Shown here: positions 1-9,975 of the stretch, piece by piece
How positions within the stretch are numbered: the first letter of the stretch is position 1
How the letters are laid out: every line of letters starts with the position of its first letter
Assembly: GCF_019793465.1 (NCBI RefSeq)
Contig: NZ_JAILYJ010000003.1
Span: 417,915-481,914, forward strand
Direction: 5' to 3'
DNA length: 64,000 nt
Origin: Rhizobium croatiense
Lineage (GTDB): Bacteria > Pseudomonadota > Alphaproteobacteria > Rhizobiales > Rhizobiaceae
Position numbers and translations under genes: made by a program
Notes under the pieces: generated by a model
The model's database searches: none
Seen by the model: the letters and a program-made list of their open reading frames with translations, nothing else
What the model was told of the DNA's origin: nothing

Positions 1-410
1 TAGGCGTCGATATCCTGCAGGACCTTGACCTTTTCCTCAAAGCTCGGTTGGCCGATCGGGTTCTGGTCGCCGTAGAATTTCTTGTTGGTGCCCTGGGGGG
101 CGGCGGCATAGGAGCCGGAATAGCCGCGCGTCACCGCGCCGACCGCATCCGCTGCCCGCTTCAGCGCCGCCACCGACAGATCGCCGGCATGGGCATAACC
201 CACCGCCTCGCCGGCAACGGCGCGAAGCCCGAAGCCCTGCTCGGTATTGAAACTGCCGCCCTTCAGCCGGCCATTGTCGAAGGTCAGCGCTTCGGCCTGC
301 GCATGCTCGATAAAGAGCTCGCCGTCATCGGCGCCGGCGAGCGCCTTGGCGACAAGGCCGCGCATGGTGGCTTCGTCGGCGTCGAAAAGCGGCAGGAGAT
401 CGATGGTCAT
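1..410 (-). CDS. tldD: TldD metalloprotease-type modulator, N-terminal part (cut by window edge)
   Basis: The reverse strand from ATG 410 reads without a stop to the window edge, giving about 136 residues that begin MTIDLLPLFDAD. The stretch around residues 30-60 (ELFIEHAQAEALTFDNGRLK, then GFGLRAVAGEAVGYAHAGDL) matches the start of TldD/PmbA proteins. TldD works with TldE/PmbA as a zinc-dependent protease that processes modified peptides and degrades the antitoxin CcdA; its HExxxH motif would lie beyond the edge. TldD next to ialB and the ctaC operon is the usual rhizobial order. The start is well fixed by the conserved N-terminus. Confidence 0.88.
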   Translation of the reverse strand, partial: MTIDLLPLFDADEATMRGLVAKALAGADDGELFIEHAQAEALTFDNGRLKGGSFNTEQGFGLRAVAGEAVGYAHAGDLSVAALKRAADAVGAVTRGYSGSYAAAPQGTNKKFYGDQNPIGQPSFEEKVKVLQDIDA

Positions 411-821
411 GGTCTGGCTCCAATGGGCATGCGTTTGGGAATGCGCTTACTCCCTAGATAGGGCTCTACCTTATAAGGAGTGAAGCCCTGCGGCCGAATT
501 ATTCTTTGTTGGGCAAGATATCTAGAAGAGGGAATGCTTCAAAGAGCGGGAAGCGCGCGGCATATCTCTTCTCCCCTCCGGGGAGAAGGTGCCGGCAGGC
601 GGATGAGGGGGCCACGCTGCACACCCTCTCGTAATCCCTGTCCGGCGACGCTCACGGCAAGCGACTTGAAGACAGCCGAGACCATGCCAGTGCGGCCGAG
701 CCCGGATGGACGTTCTTCTTGTTGGAAGCTCCGCTTTGCGGCCCCCTCATCCGCCCTACGGGCACCTTCTCCCCGAGGGGAGAAGAGGGACCCGAGAGGT
801 CGCGGCACATATCAGCAGCCC
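411..821. repeat. Intergenic gap with an inverted RIME-like element (arms 566-613 and 741-788)
   Basis: Between tldD and ialB two related arms face each other. The left reads CTTCTCCCCTCCGGGGAGAA then GGTGCCGGCAGGCGGATGAG; the right is its inverse, GCCCCCTCATCCGCCCTACG then GGCACCTTCTCCCCGAGGGG. Each arm also contains its own palindrome. The type resembles the Rhizobium-specific intergenic mosaic elements; a related copy lies upstream of smc at 38700-38855. Open frames across the arms are by-products of the symmetry. I see no gene here. Confidence 0.75.
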
Positions 822-1463
822 TTACGGCAGTGCGTCGAAACCCTCGGCAAAACCCTTGAGGTCGACGGGGATGCCGATGCCTTCTTCGGGGGTCTGGAAG
901 ACGATGAAGGTTGCCTGGGCGCCGCTGCGGAAGGTCTTCAGCAGCTCGTCTTCGAGCACGACCTCGGCATAGCAGCCGTCGGCGAAGCAGCGCACGAAAT
1001 AGGCGCGGCCGATATCCTTGCCGTCGACATTGAGGCCGAGGCCATTCGGCAGGAGCACGCCGAGCGGTGCGAGCACGCGCAGGATCTTCGACTTGCGGTC
1101 GGCCGTCTTCAGGACGACGACGGAAAGCCCGACTTCCGGCCGGTCCTCGGCGATGACGTTCTGCATCAGCGCGCATTGTTCGGCTGAAGCGCCGGCCGGC
1201 TTGTCGCAGACAACGGACCAGGCGCCATGATTGGATTTCACCGTACCCGGCGCCTGCGGCTGCGTCTGGCCGGGTGTCACCTGGATATTCGGATTGGCCG
1301 CACTCGGCTGCTGCGGTGTCGTAGCAGGAGCAGGGGCCGGAGCGGCAGCCGGTGGCGTGGCCTGCGACGGGGTGGGTTGCTGCTGTGCGAAAACGGGCGT
1401 CGTCGCTGCGGCCGCGATGCTGGCAGTCACGAGAAGCGACTGCACGAGGGAACGGAAACCCAT
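822..1463 (-). CDS. Invasion-associated locus B (IalB) family secreted protein
   Basis: This 213-residue protein starts at ATG 1463, with AGAGG a few bases upstream; an upstream in-frame ATG would only add a non-signal-like stretch. Residues 1-26 form a signal peptide (hydrophobic core, cleavage near VFA-QQ). A Pro/Ala/Gln-rich linker (about 27-70) follows, then a domain containing WSVVCDKP and RAYFVRCFADGCYAEVVLED, typical of IalB proteins with conserved cysteines. IalB was named for erythrocyte invasion in Bartonella; in rhizobia these are periplasmic or envelope proteins of unknown role. It lies beside tldD and is divergent from the cytochrome oxidase operon. Confidence 0.87.
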   Translation of the reverse strand: MGFRSLVQSLLVTASIAAAATTPVFAQQQPTPSQATPPAAAPAPAPATTPQQPSAANPNIQVTPGQTQPQAPGTVKSNHGAWSVVCDKPAGASAEQCALMQNVIAEDRPEVGLSVVVLKTADRKSKILRVLAPLGVLLPNGLGLNVDGKDIGRAYFVRCFADGCYAEVVLEDELLKTFRSGAQATFIVFQTPEEGIGIPVDLKGFAEGFDALP

Positions 1464-1802
1464 GGAAACCTCTGGATATCGAATCATTGCGGCTATTGTT
1501 GAAGCTGCCCACCAAAAATGAAAAGCCCCACCCCGTGAAAACCGGGGGACTGCGGCGGAAATTGGACCTTTCGGCAATAATGTGCAGCGCGCGGATTGGC
1601 CGGAAAGCCAATTTTTCATATGCTGATGAAAATCTTCTGATGTTTTGCCCTTCGGACCTGCCTATGCTTTGAGCAAAAATGCCGCATAGACAATTGCTCT
1701 GGCCTGTTGCGGCAAATGCCAAACTGTGGTTTGAAGCGCTGAAGATGGCAAGGATTCTGCGTTGGTTTTGCAGGTCAAGCGCTCGAGGGAGATAATAAGG
1801 TG
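1464..1802. other. Divergent intergenic region between ialB and ctaC
   Basis: About 340 bases separate the ialB start from the ctaC start, so promoters for both directions must lie here. I do not see a convincing paired -35/-10, an FNR-type box or a repeat element. GAGGGAG at 1785-1791 serves as the ctaC ribosome binding site. Confidence 0.4.
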
Positions 1803-2687
1803 ATGAAGAAGGCTTATGCAGCTCTGACCGCGCTGGTCTGTCTGCTTTTTGCTTCCGGCACATATGCCGACCAGCCGAAGCCGTGGCAGGCGACGCTGCA
1901 GCCGGCGGCGACGCCGATCATGCGGGAAATCCACTGGTTCGAACAATATACCCTGTGGTTTATCGTTCCGATCACGCTCTTCGTTCTGATCCTGCTCATC
2001 GTCGTCTGCTTCAAGTTCCGCGCCAGCGCCAATCCGGTGCCTTCGAGGACGAGCCACAACACGGTGATCGAGGTCATCTGGACCGTGGGGCCGGTCCTGG
2101 TGCTGCTCCTTCTCGCCATTCCCTCCTTCAACCTGCTGACGGCGCAGCTGACGCTGCCCGAAAATCCCGACGTGACGATCAAGGCGACCGCCACGCAGTG
2201 GCAGTGGAACTATGAATATGAGGGTTCGGGCGACAGCCCGCTCGCCTTCGATTCCTACCTCTTGAAGGATCAGGACCGCGCCGCTGCCGGCAAGGAAGAC
2301 AAGTCGGTCTATCCCCGGCTTCTCGCCGTCGACAACGAGCTGGTCCTGCCTGTCAACAAGACGGTGCGCGTCCTCGTGACCGCAGCGCCGACCGACGTCA
2401 TCCACGCATTCGCCATGCCGTCCTTTGGCATCAAGATCGACGCCGTGCCGGGTCGTCTGAACGAAACCTGGTTCAAGGCCGAGCGCGAAGGCCTGTTCTA
2501 CGGTCAGTGTTCCGAGCTCTGCGGCAAGGACCATGCGTACATGCCGATCGCCATCCGCGTTGTCTCCGAGGACAAGTACAAGCAGTGGCTGAGCGCAGCC
2601 GCCAGCGACCTGCCCGGCGCCTACAAGACACTCATGGCCGCAACCGATGGTCCCGCAAAGGCCGTCGACGTTGCCGAAGCACAGTAA
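1803..2687 (+). CDS. ctaC: Cytochrome c oxidase subunit II (CuA subunit)
   Basis: This 294-residue protein takes electrons from cytochrome c at the CuA centre of aa3 oxidase. A signal peptide occupies residues 1-22 (cleavage near TYA-DQ). Two membrane helices lie at about 49-70 and 90-108, followed by an aromatic stretch TQWQWNYEYE (131-140) and a periplasmic cupredoxin domain. The CuA ligands are visible: H201, C236 and C240 in GQCSELC, H244 and M247. A GTG directly before the ATG (1800) is an alternative start, but GAGGGAG suits the ATG. It is the first gene of ctaC-D-B-F-G-E. Confidence 0.97.
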   Translation: MKKAYAALTALVCLLFASGTYADQPKPWQATLQPAATPIMREIHWFEQYTLWFIVPITLFVLILLIVVCFKFRASANPVPSRTSHNTVIEVIWTVGPVLVLLLLAIPSFNLLTAQLTLPENPDVTIKATATQWQWNYEYEGSGDSPLAFDSYLLKDQDRAAAGKEDKSVYPRLLAVDNELVLPVNKTVRVLVTAAPTDVIHAFAMPSFGIKIDAVPGRLNETWFKAEREGLFYGQCSELCGKDHAYMPIAIRVVSEDKYKQWLSAAASDLPGAYKTLMAATDGPAKAVDVAEAQ

Positions 2688-4409
<1,722 letters not shown>

Positions 4410-4422
4410 TTTGCGCGGATTA

Positions 4423-4452
4423 CAGGACGCCTCATCTTGATACGGCGTCCTG
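4423..4452 (+). promoter_or_regulatory. Hairpin in the ctaD-ctaB intercistronic gap
   Basis: CAGGACGCC at 4423-4431 is the exact complement of GGCGTCCTG at 4444-4452, with a 12-base loop between them. No T-run follows, so it is not a classical terminator. It may protect or partly uncouple the ctaC-ctaD messenger from the assembly genes, so that subunits are made in larger amounts than assembly factors. Confidence 0.55.
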
Positions 4453-4474
4453 GCATTGAGACATTCAGGACGGA

Positions 4475-5428
4475 ATGATGACGGTCATCGACAATCACGA
4501 GGCGCTTGCAGAGGACGGCGAATTGTCGGAAGCGAGCGCACGCGATTACTTCGAACTCTTGAAGCCACGGGTGATGTCGCTCGTGGTCTTCACCGCTTTT
4601 GCCGGTCTGGTGCTGGCGCCGGGCCATATCAATCCGGTCCTCGGCCTGATCGCCATCCTCTGCATCGCCGTCGGTGCCGGCGCCTCCGGTGCGCTCAACA
4701 TGTGGTACGATGCCGATATCGACGCCATCATGAGCCGCACCGCCAGGCGTCCGATTCCGGCCGGCCGCATCGCGCCCTCCGAGGCGCTGGCCTTCGGCCT
4801 GGTGCTGTCGGGCTTTTCGGTCGTCATTCTCGGCCTTGCCGTCAACTGGCTGTCGGCCGGCATCCTCGCCTTCACCATCTTCTTCTACGCCGTCATCTAC
4901 ACGATGTGGCTGAAGCGCTCGACGCCGCAGAACATCGTCATCGGCGGTGCCGCCGGCGCCTTCCCGCCGATGATCGGCTGGGCCTGCGTGACGAATTCGG
5001 TGACGATCGAGAGCACCGTTCTCTTCCTGATCATCTTCCTGTGGACGCCGGCGCATTTCTGGGCGCTCGCTCTGTTCAAGATGCACGACTACGAGGCCGT
5101 CGGCGTGCCGATGCTGCCGAACGTTTCCGGCGAGCGGGTGACCAAGCATCAGATCGTCGCCTATGCGGTGCTGACCGCGATCTGCGCGGTCCTGCCGTCA
5201 TTCCTCGGTTTTGCCAGCTTCGGCTACGGCCTCGTCGCCGCCGCGCTTGGCGCGATCTTCATCTACTGTTCCATCGCCGTCTGGCGCATGCCCGACGGCG
5301 ATCTGAAGATGATCCCGGCGAAGAAGCTGTTCGGCTTCTCGATCTTCTACCTCTTCGCCGTGTTCTCGGCCCTGATGATCGACCGGCTGGCCGCCATGCT
5401 GGTCTCGTATGCGGGAGGTTCGTTCTGA
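4475..5428 (+). CDS. ctaB: Protoheme IX farnesyltransferase (haem O synthase)
   Basis: This 317-residue UbiA-family membrane enzyme transfers a farnesyl group to haem B, giving haem O, the precursor of the haem A used by CtaD. The prenyl-diphosphate-binding motif NxxxDxxxD is visible as N75-WYDA-D83, followed by [10 protein letters not shown] second acidic motif sits in [14 protein letters not shown], and about nine hydrophobic segments follow. Two tandem ATGs (4475, 4478) could both serve as start. Its TGA overlaps the ATG of the next small gene (TGATG), which implies translational coupling. Confidence 0.96.
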   Translation: MMTVIDNHEALAEDGELSEASARDYFELLKPRVMSLVVFTAFAGLVLAPGHINPVLGLIAILCIAVGAGASGALNMWYDADIDAIMSRTARRPIPAGRIAPSEALAFGLVLSGFSVVILGLAVNWLSAGILAFTIFFYAVIYTMWLKRSTPQNIVIGGAAGAFPPMIGWACVTNSVTIESTVLFLIIFLWTPAHFWALALFKMHDYEAVGVPMLPNVSGERVTKHQIVAYAVLTAICAVLPSFLGFASFGYGLVAAALGAIFIYCSIAVWRMPDGDLKMIPAKKLFGFSIFYLFAVFSALMIDRLAAMLVSYAGGSF

Positions 5429-5568
5429 TGGATCTGGTCAAGCTCACCGAAAAGCAGATGAAGTCGCGTCGCAACCGCAACATCGCCCTCGGGCTGGTGC
5501 TTGCCGGCCTCGTCGTGCTTTTCTATGCGATTACGATCGTGAAGATCGGCGGGGGAACGGCCGGATGA
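5428..5568 (+). CDS. Small single-helix CtaF/CoxF-type protein of the oxidase operon
   Basis: This 46-residue protein starts [18 protein letters not shown] and has one membrane helix (about residues 19-40, [19 protein letters not shown]). Its ATG overlaps the ctaB stop by one base, and its TGA lies inside the ctaG start (ATGA), so it is locked into the operon at both ends. Rhizobial operons carry a small gene, often called ctaF, at this place. It probably acts as a small oxidase assembly or structural protein; the exact role is not known. Its shortness makes it easy to miss. Confidence 0.82.
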   Translation: MDLVKLTEKQMKSRRNRNIALGLVLAGLVVLFYAITIVKIGGGTAG

Positions 5569-6173
5569 GCGAAGCCGCCGCCCCACGCAAGAAGCAGGGC
5601 CGCAACAACGGCGCCGTCGTCATGATGTGCCTGAGCTTCGTCTTCGGCATGGGGGCGATGAGCTATGCCGCCGTGCCGCTCTATCGCATCTTCTGCCAGG
5701 TGACCGGTTATAACGGCACGACGCAGCGCGTCGATCAGATGTCGAGCGTCGTGCTCGACCGCAAGATGCGCGTGACCTTCGACGCCAATGTCGCGCCGGG
5801 CCTGCAGTGGGATTTCAAGCCGGTCGAGCGCGAGGTCAATCCGAAGATCGGCGAAACCATCCAGGTTAATTTCACCGCCGTGAATCGCTCGAACGAGACC
5901 CAGCGCGGCCAGGCGGTTTTCAACGTCACGCCGGGCGAGGCAGGCGTCTATTTCAACAAGGTGCAATGTTTCTGCTTTACGGAAACGGACCTGAAGCCGG
6001 GCGAGAAGCTCGACATGCCGGTGGTATTCTACATCGATCCGGAAATCGTCAAGGCCGTGGAATCGAAGAACATCCATACGGTCACGCTGTCATATACGTT
6101 CTATCCGAAAGAGGGTCCGAAGCCACTGGCTTCGAATGAGGGTAGAGCGGTGAAGATTGAAAAGAAACTTTGA
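5565..6173 (+). CDS. ctaG: Cytochrome c oxidase assembly protein CtaG (Cox11 family)
   Basis: This 202-residue copper chaperone delivers Cu to the CuB site of CtaD. After a charged N-terminus there is one membrane helix (about 18-38), then an immunoglobulin-like periplasmic domain. The copper-binding pair of the family is present as C135-F-C137 in VQCFCFTE, and C44 (RIFCQVTG) is the additional conserved cysteine near the membrane. The start at 5565 is set by the ATGA overlap with the preceding gene; longer upstream readings are the shadow of ctaB. Confidence 0.96.
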   Translation: MSEAAAPRKKQGRNNGAVVMMCLSFVFGMGAMSYAAVPLYRIFCQVTGYNGTTQRVDQMSSVVLDRKMRVTFDANVAPGLQWDFKPVEREVNPKIGETIQVNFTAVNRSNETQRGQAVFNVTPGEAGVYFNKVQCFCFTETDLKPGEKLDMPVVFYIDPEIVKAVESKNIHTVTLSYTFYPKEGPKPLASNEGRAVKIEKKL

Positions 6174-6233
6174 TCAAGGCTCGTTTCCGGCTATGCCGGG
6201 AGCGAAGTGAGGAAGACATCCGGGGATAGCTAC

Positions 6234-7112
6234 ATGGCCGATGCGCACCAGAAGAATCACGACTACCACATCATCGATCCGAGCCCGTGGCCGATTCTCG
6301 CCTCGTTCGGCGCCTTCATCATGGCGCTCGGCGGCGTCTGCTACATGCGTTACCTGAACGGCGGCTCCTTCAAGTTTGCCGGCGTCGAGCTCGCCAATCC
6401 CTGGCTCTTCTACATCGGCCTCGTTGTCGTCCTCTACGTCATGTACGGCTGGTGGGCCGATACGGTGAAGGAAGCTCATGAGGGCGCCCATACCCGCGTC
6501 GTCTCGCTGCATCTGCGCTACGGCATGATCATGTTCATCGCTTCCGAAGTGATGTTCTTCGTCGCCTGGTTCTGGGCCTATTTCGACGCCAGCCTCTATC
6601 CGAACGAGGCGATCCAGGCCTCGCGGCTTGCCTACACCGGCGGCGTCTGGCCGCCGAAGGGTATCGAGGTCCTCGATCCCTGGCACCTGCCGATCTACAA
6701 CACCGTCATCTTGCTGCTCTCCGGCACGACGGTCACCTGGGCGCACCATGCGCTGCTGCACAACGACCGCAAGGGCCTGGTCCAGGGCCTGACGCTGACG
6801 GTGCTGCTCGGTATCTTCTTCTCCGCCGTCCAGGCCTACGAATATGCCCACGCGCCTTTCGCCTTCAAGAACTCGATCTATGGCGCGACCTTCTTCATGG
6901 CGACCGGCTTCCACGGTTTCCACGTCCTGGTCGGCACGATCTTCTTGGCTGTCTGCCTGTTGCGCGCGCTGCGTGGCGACTTCACCCCGAAGCAGCATTT
7001 CGGCTTCGAGGCCGCCGCCTGGTACTGGCACTTCGTCGACGTCGTCTGGCTGTTCCTGTTCTTCTGCATCTACGTCTGGGGCGGCTGGGGCGCACCCGTC
7101 GCAGCCGGCTGA
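6234..7112 (+). CDS. ctaE: Cytochrome c oxidase subunit III
   Basis: This 292-residue protein starts MADAHQKNHDYHIIDPSPWP and has seven predicted membrane helices. Typical subunit III stretches are present: EVMFFVAWFWAYF, GTTVTWAHHALL and, near the C-terminus, AAAWYWHFVDVVWLFLF. Subunit III binds lipid and stabilises the catalytic core. GGGGATAG lies just before the ATG; an upstream in-frame GTG (6207) has no comparable site. It is the last gene of the operon and is followed by a strong terminator. Confidence 0.97.
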   Translation: MADAHQKNHDYHIIDPSPWPILASFGAFIMALGGVCYMRYLNGGSFKFAGVELANPWLFYIGLVVVLYVMYGWWADTVKEAHEGAHTRVVSLHLRYGMIMFIASEVMFFVAWFWAYFDASLYPNEAIQASRLAYTGGVWPPKGIEVLDPWHLPIYNTVILLLSGTTVTWAHHALLHNDRKGLVQGLTLTVLLGIFFSAVQAYEYAHAPFAFKNSIYGATFFMATGFHGFHVLVGTIFLAVCLLRALRGDFTPKQHFGFEAAAWYWHFVDVVWLFLFFCIYVWGGWGAPVAAG

Positions 7113-7131
7113 TCGGCAAGCGAGCTCAAAC

Positions 7132-7162
7132 AAAAGGGCGGGCCTCGGGTCCGCCCTTTTTC
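7132..7162 (+). terminator. Rho-independent terminator of the cytochrome oxidase operon
   Basis: AAAAGGGCGG (7132-7141) pairs perfectly with CCGCCCTTTT (7151-7160) around a 9-base loop and runs into TTTTTCGTCTTT. It lies 20 bases after the ctaE stop. Confidence 0.92.
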
Positions 7163-7225
7163 GTCTTTGGCCCCACGCTCCGTCATTGTCGGGCTTGATC
7201 CACGGCGCGGATTCTTGATTTCCCG

Positions 7226-7489
7226 CTACGATTGCGTGAGAATCACCAAGGTCTCCGGCAATACTCCGTCATACTCCATCGCATCCGCCGCTTCCTTGGA
7301 CTTCATAAATTCCTCCAGGCGGCCCATGTCGGGAACGTCCATGACCAGGCCAACTCGATTGGACGCCTGTGGATCGACGAACGTACGAATGTTTGTGCAG
7401 CCGAGGGGTTCGAAAACCTCTTTGCGACGCGGTGAAGTGAGCCAATGTTTGACGTCTTTGACGTCGTGGTAGGCCAATATGGTAGGCAT
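7226..7489 (-). CDS. Small conserved hypothetical protein
   Basis: This 87-residue soluble protein starts MPTILAYHDVKDVKHWLTS and is preceded by a strong site (GAGGAGGATACT). It has no signal peptide or membrane segment. A pattern of short strands and helices (PTILAYHDV; RTFVDP; RVGLVMDVPD; LEEFMKS; TLVILTQS) suggests a ferredoxin-like or dimeric alpha/beta-barrel fold, as in monooxygenase-like small proteins, but no family signature is decisive. It sits between the oxidase operon and DUF983-surf1, where related genomes usually have no extra genes. Confidence 0.72.
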   Translation of the reverse strand: MPTILAYHDVKDVKHWLTSPRRKEVFEPLGCTNIRTFVDPQASNRVGLVMDVPDMGRLEEFMKSKEAADAMEYDGVLPETLVILTQS

Positions 7490-7847
7490 AGTATCCTCCT
7501 CTCAAAGCCAGATAGAACACTACGCCGCGATTGATCACATTGATATTACCCGGATGGGCGGGGCGCATCGTCGTCGGCAAATGGCAGTCGATGTTCTCGT
7601 CTGCTTCCGACGGAGAGTGGGGCGTGCGATTGGCGAGAAGCGCACACCGCAGAATTTTGCGGACGGACCGGGGAAACTCCGACCGACGGCGCTGAACTGA
7701 CGCTGTTCGTCTGGCGTGAGTCTTGCGAGCGCGCGGAGCCGCCCCAGGTTGAAGGGCGATCCGTCACTGAGACCATTGAATTGCTGCGGGAGGCAATGCG
7801 ACCTTGATCGCCAGACGCCGCTTTCTACTGCTGACGTTCTAACGCCA
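7490..7847. other. Gap with an open, start-less reading frame (7544-7807, +)
   Basis: This stretch holds no convincing gene. On the plus strand a frame is open for 88 codons from a TGA at 7541 to a TGA at 7805. Its second half has protein-like composition (for instance ELTLFVWRESCERAEPP and TETIELLREAMRP) but no start codon with a ribosome site. It may be a gene remnant or chance. The minus-strand frame across the same bases looks like its shadow. Confidence 0.3.
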
Positions 7848-8489
7848 TCATCGCCCGCCGGCTATCCGTTCGAAAGCCGAAGGTTCGGGGATGCCGAGGT
7901 CGAGGCGCTGGCGGATTGCCTCGGCGCATTCGCGTGCTGTCAGAACCGATGTATCGACCTCCATGTCGTAGATGCCCGGCCGATGCACCTCGTCCTGCCA
8001 GCGCTGCACCGGTTCGGGGATCGGCACCTCTTCGCTGGCGCGGAGATAAAGCGTCTCGCGCCCTTCTTGTTCAAGTTCCCGCCGCTGCATGATCGTCTCG
8101 ATCGGACAGCGCACGCCGACGAACAGCACGAAAAATCCATCGAGACGCCGGGCGCAGTCGGCAAGTATGCCGAGCGGGCGCGAATAGCTGTCGTGATGGC
8201 CGAGATCGGCGACCACATTGAGGCCCAGGCCGGCATGGATGGCAATCGATTCGTAAAGGGCGGCATAGAGGAACGGGATCAGCTCTTCCAGCTCCGGCCG
8301 TTCGCCGCCGGGCCTCAGCCCGATGCCGGGCAGGTAGCGCTTCGGCGTCATGGCATTATAGGCATCGACGCCGAGGTTGATCCACGGCCCCTCGAATTCC
8401 TCCTGGATTGCCCGGGCAATGCTGGATTTGCCGCTGCGCGGAGCGCCGTTCAGGATAATGATCTGTCCGGCATGGCTGTCATTGGTCAT
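7848..8489 (-). CDS. Chloramphenicol phosphotransferase-like P-loop protein
   Basis: This 213-residue protein carries a Walker A near its start, GAPRSGKS at residues 15-22, after the strand QIIILN. FEGPWINLGVDAYNAM, a GLGLNVVADLGHH strand and VLFVGVRCPIETIMQRR follow, all typical of the CPT-like family, which phosphorylates chloramphenicol or acts as a small-molecule kinase. The start at 8489 has AGAAGAAAA upstream; a longer frame would add an unlikely N-terminus. It is divergent from the DUF983-surf1 pair. Whether it confers resistance cannot be told from sequence; a general kinase role is equally possible. Confidence 0.82.
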   Translation of the reverse strand: MTNDSHAGQIIILNGAPRSGKSSIARAIQEEFEGPWINLGVDAYNAMTPKRYLPGIGLRPGGERPELEELIPFLYAALYESIAIHAGLGLNVVADLGHHDSYSRPLGILADCARRLDGFFVLFVGVRCPIETIMQRRELEQEGRETLYLRASEEVPIPEPVQRWQDEVHRPGIYDMEVDTSVLTARECAEAIRQRLDLGIPEPSAFERIAGGR

Positions 8490-8607
8490 CAGTTTTCTTC
8501 TTCTGTTTGGCGCGAATCGCTGAGGGAGGCCGCGCAGGCATTTCCATTCGGGATGCGAATACTTTATGGGAGAGTTAAGGCAGCATGGAATTGTCAGAAG
8601 GAATGGC

Positions 8608-8988
8608 ATGAACGAGGACAGCGCTCATTTTCCCCCTGTCGATCCTGTTAAAACAGGTATCAAGGGCTGCTGCCCGCGTTGCGGCCAGGGCAAGCTGTTC
8701 GATGGCCTGCTCGGCCTGAAGCCGCGTTGCGCATCCTGCGGTCTCGATTATGCCTTCGCCGATTCCGGCGACGGTCCTGCTGTCTTCGTCATCCTTATCG
8801 TCGGCTTCATCATCATCGGCATGGTGCTCTGGCTGCAGGTGAATTACGGCCCGCCGATCTGGGTGCATATCCTGCTGTTCGGCCCGCTGACGATCATCCT
8901 GTCACTGCTGACGCTGCGCTGGTTCAAGGGCATCCTGATCGCCATGCAATACCGCCACAATGCCCGCGAGGGACGCCTGAGTGACTGA
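8608..8988 (+). CDS. DUF983 membrane protein with zinc ribbon
   Basis: This 126-residue protein has CCPRCGQGKLF (C21/C22, C25) and CASCG (C41, C44) forming a four-cysteine zinc ribbon, then two membrane helices (about 58-76 and 84-104). This matches DUF983, a family regularly found beside cytochrome oxidase assembly genes in alphaproteobacteria. Start 8608 has AGAAGGA upstream. Its end overlaps the surf1 start by 8 bases, so the two are almost certainly co-translated. It probably has an accessory role in oxidase assembly, inferred only from context. Confidence 0.86.
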   Translation: MNEDSAHFPPVDPVKTGIKGCCPRCGQGKLFDGLLGLKPRCASCGLDYAFADSGDGPAVFVILIVGFIIIGMVLWLQVNYGPPIWVHILLFGPLTIILSLLTLRWFKGILIAMQYRHNAREGRLSD

Positions 8989-9733
8989 AGCAGCGCATGT
9001 ACTGACGCGCCGCCGGCTGCCTGTGATAACAGGCATCCTGGTGCTGATTGCGCTTGCCCTCCTGATTTCGCTAGGCACCTGGCAGGTCGAGCGCCTCCAC
9101 TGGAAAGAGGGCCTGCTCGCCGATATTGCCACGCGCCAGGCTGCCGCCCCGGTGCCGCTGGCCGATATCGAGGCGATGGCCGCGAGCGGCGATATCGAAT
9201 ACCGCAAGGTCACCGCCACCGGCCGCTACATCAACAACAAGGAGCGTCACTTCTTCGCCACCTGGCGCGGCCAGACCGGCTTTTACGTCTATACCCCGCT
9301 CGAGCTTGCCGACGGGCGTATCCTCTTCGTCAATCGCGGCTTCGTTCCCTATGAGAACAAGGAGCCGGAAATGCGCATGCAGGGCCAGCTGACGGATCAG
9401 CAGACCGTCACCGGCCTAGCGCGGGCAAAACTTCCCGGCAAGCCCTCGTCGCTGGTGCCCGACAATGACGTCGCCAAGAACATCTTCTTCTGGAAGGACC
9501 TCGACGTCATGGCCGAGAGCGTCGGGCTGGACAAGGCGCGCGTCCTTCCCTTTTTCGTCGATGCCGATTCCACCCCCAATCCGGCCGGCCTGCCGATCGG
9601 CGGCGTCACCCAGGTCGATCTGCCGAACGACCATCTGCAATATGCCCTGACCTGGTACGGCCTGGCCGCCGTGCTCGTCGTCGTGGTGGCGATCTCCTGG
9701 TTCCGCAAGTCAGGGAAGGCGCCGCGGCAATAG
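8981..9733 (+). CDS. SURF1-family cytochrome oxidase assembly protein
   Basis: This 250-residue protein has the two-helix SURF1 layout: an N-terminal helix at about 16-35 ending in LGTWQVERLHWKE (the conserved GTWQ), a large periplasmic loop with YRKVTATGRY and RILFVNRGFVP, and a C-terminal helix (about 228-243) after DLPNDHLQYALTWYGLA. SURF1 helps place haem A in CtaD. It begins with GTG inside the end of DUF983. Together with the upstream ctaB-F-G genes it completes the assembly set for the aa3 oxidase. Confidence 0.93.
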   Translation: MTEAAHVLTRRRLPVITGILVLIALALLISLGTWQVERLHWKEGLLADIATRQAAAPVPLADIEAMAASGDIEYRKVTATGRYINNKERHFFATWRGQTGFYVYTPLELADGRILFVNRGFVPYENKEPEMRMQGQLTDQQTVTGLARAKLPGKPSSLVPDNDVAKNIFFWKDLDVMAESVGLDKARVLPFFVDADSTPNPAGLPIGGVTQVDLPNDHLQYALTWYGLAAVLVVVVAISWFRKSGKAPRQ

Positions 9734-9823
9734 TATCGCTTCAATTCTTGGCCATATTGGGCTAGAGGTCGGTTGCCCCGCACGCGGGACGTCGCTGTTG
9801 AAGCTGGACGTTGCCAAGTTCTC

Positions 9824-9956
9824 CCTCATTCCTGTGCTCGTCACAGGAATCCAATGCGCCCAAGTCATTGGGCGCGAAGGTGGACTTGGATGTTGACGGC
9901 CATTCACCGCGCCGACGCGCCGTGGCTGGATTCCTGTGACGGGCACAGGAATGAGG
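9824..9956. repeat. Inverted 30-bp repeat pair between surf1 and ispH
   Basis: The 30 bases at 9824-9853 (CCTCATTCCTGTGCTCGTCA...) return inverted at 9927-9956 with one mismatch, and each arm is itself a palindrome around CCTGTG/CACAGG. A third hairpin (GCGCCCAAG / TTGGGCGC) lies between them. This is an intergenic palindromic element of a kind common in Rhizobium. It reaches to within 20 bases of the ispH start and therefore argues against starting ispH at the upstream ATG 9958. Confidence 0.75.
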
Positions 9957-9975
9957 AATGCGTGACGGAACAGAC

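Noticed and set aside
652..1863. 403-codon minus-strand frame spanning ialB and the ctaC start
   Set aside because: Out of frame with ialB; the Arg-rich translation has no domain, and it runs through the repeat element.
9958..9975. Upstream ATG as ispH start
   Set aside because: It lies two bases from the end of a palindromic repeat and adds six residues outside the conserved N-terminus.
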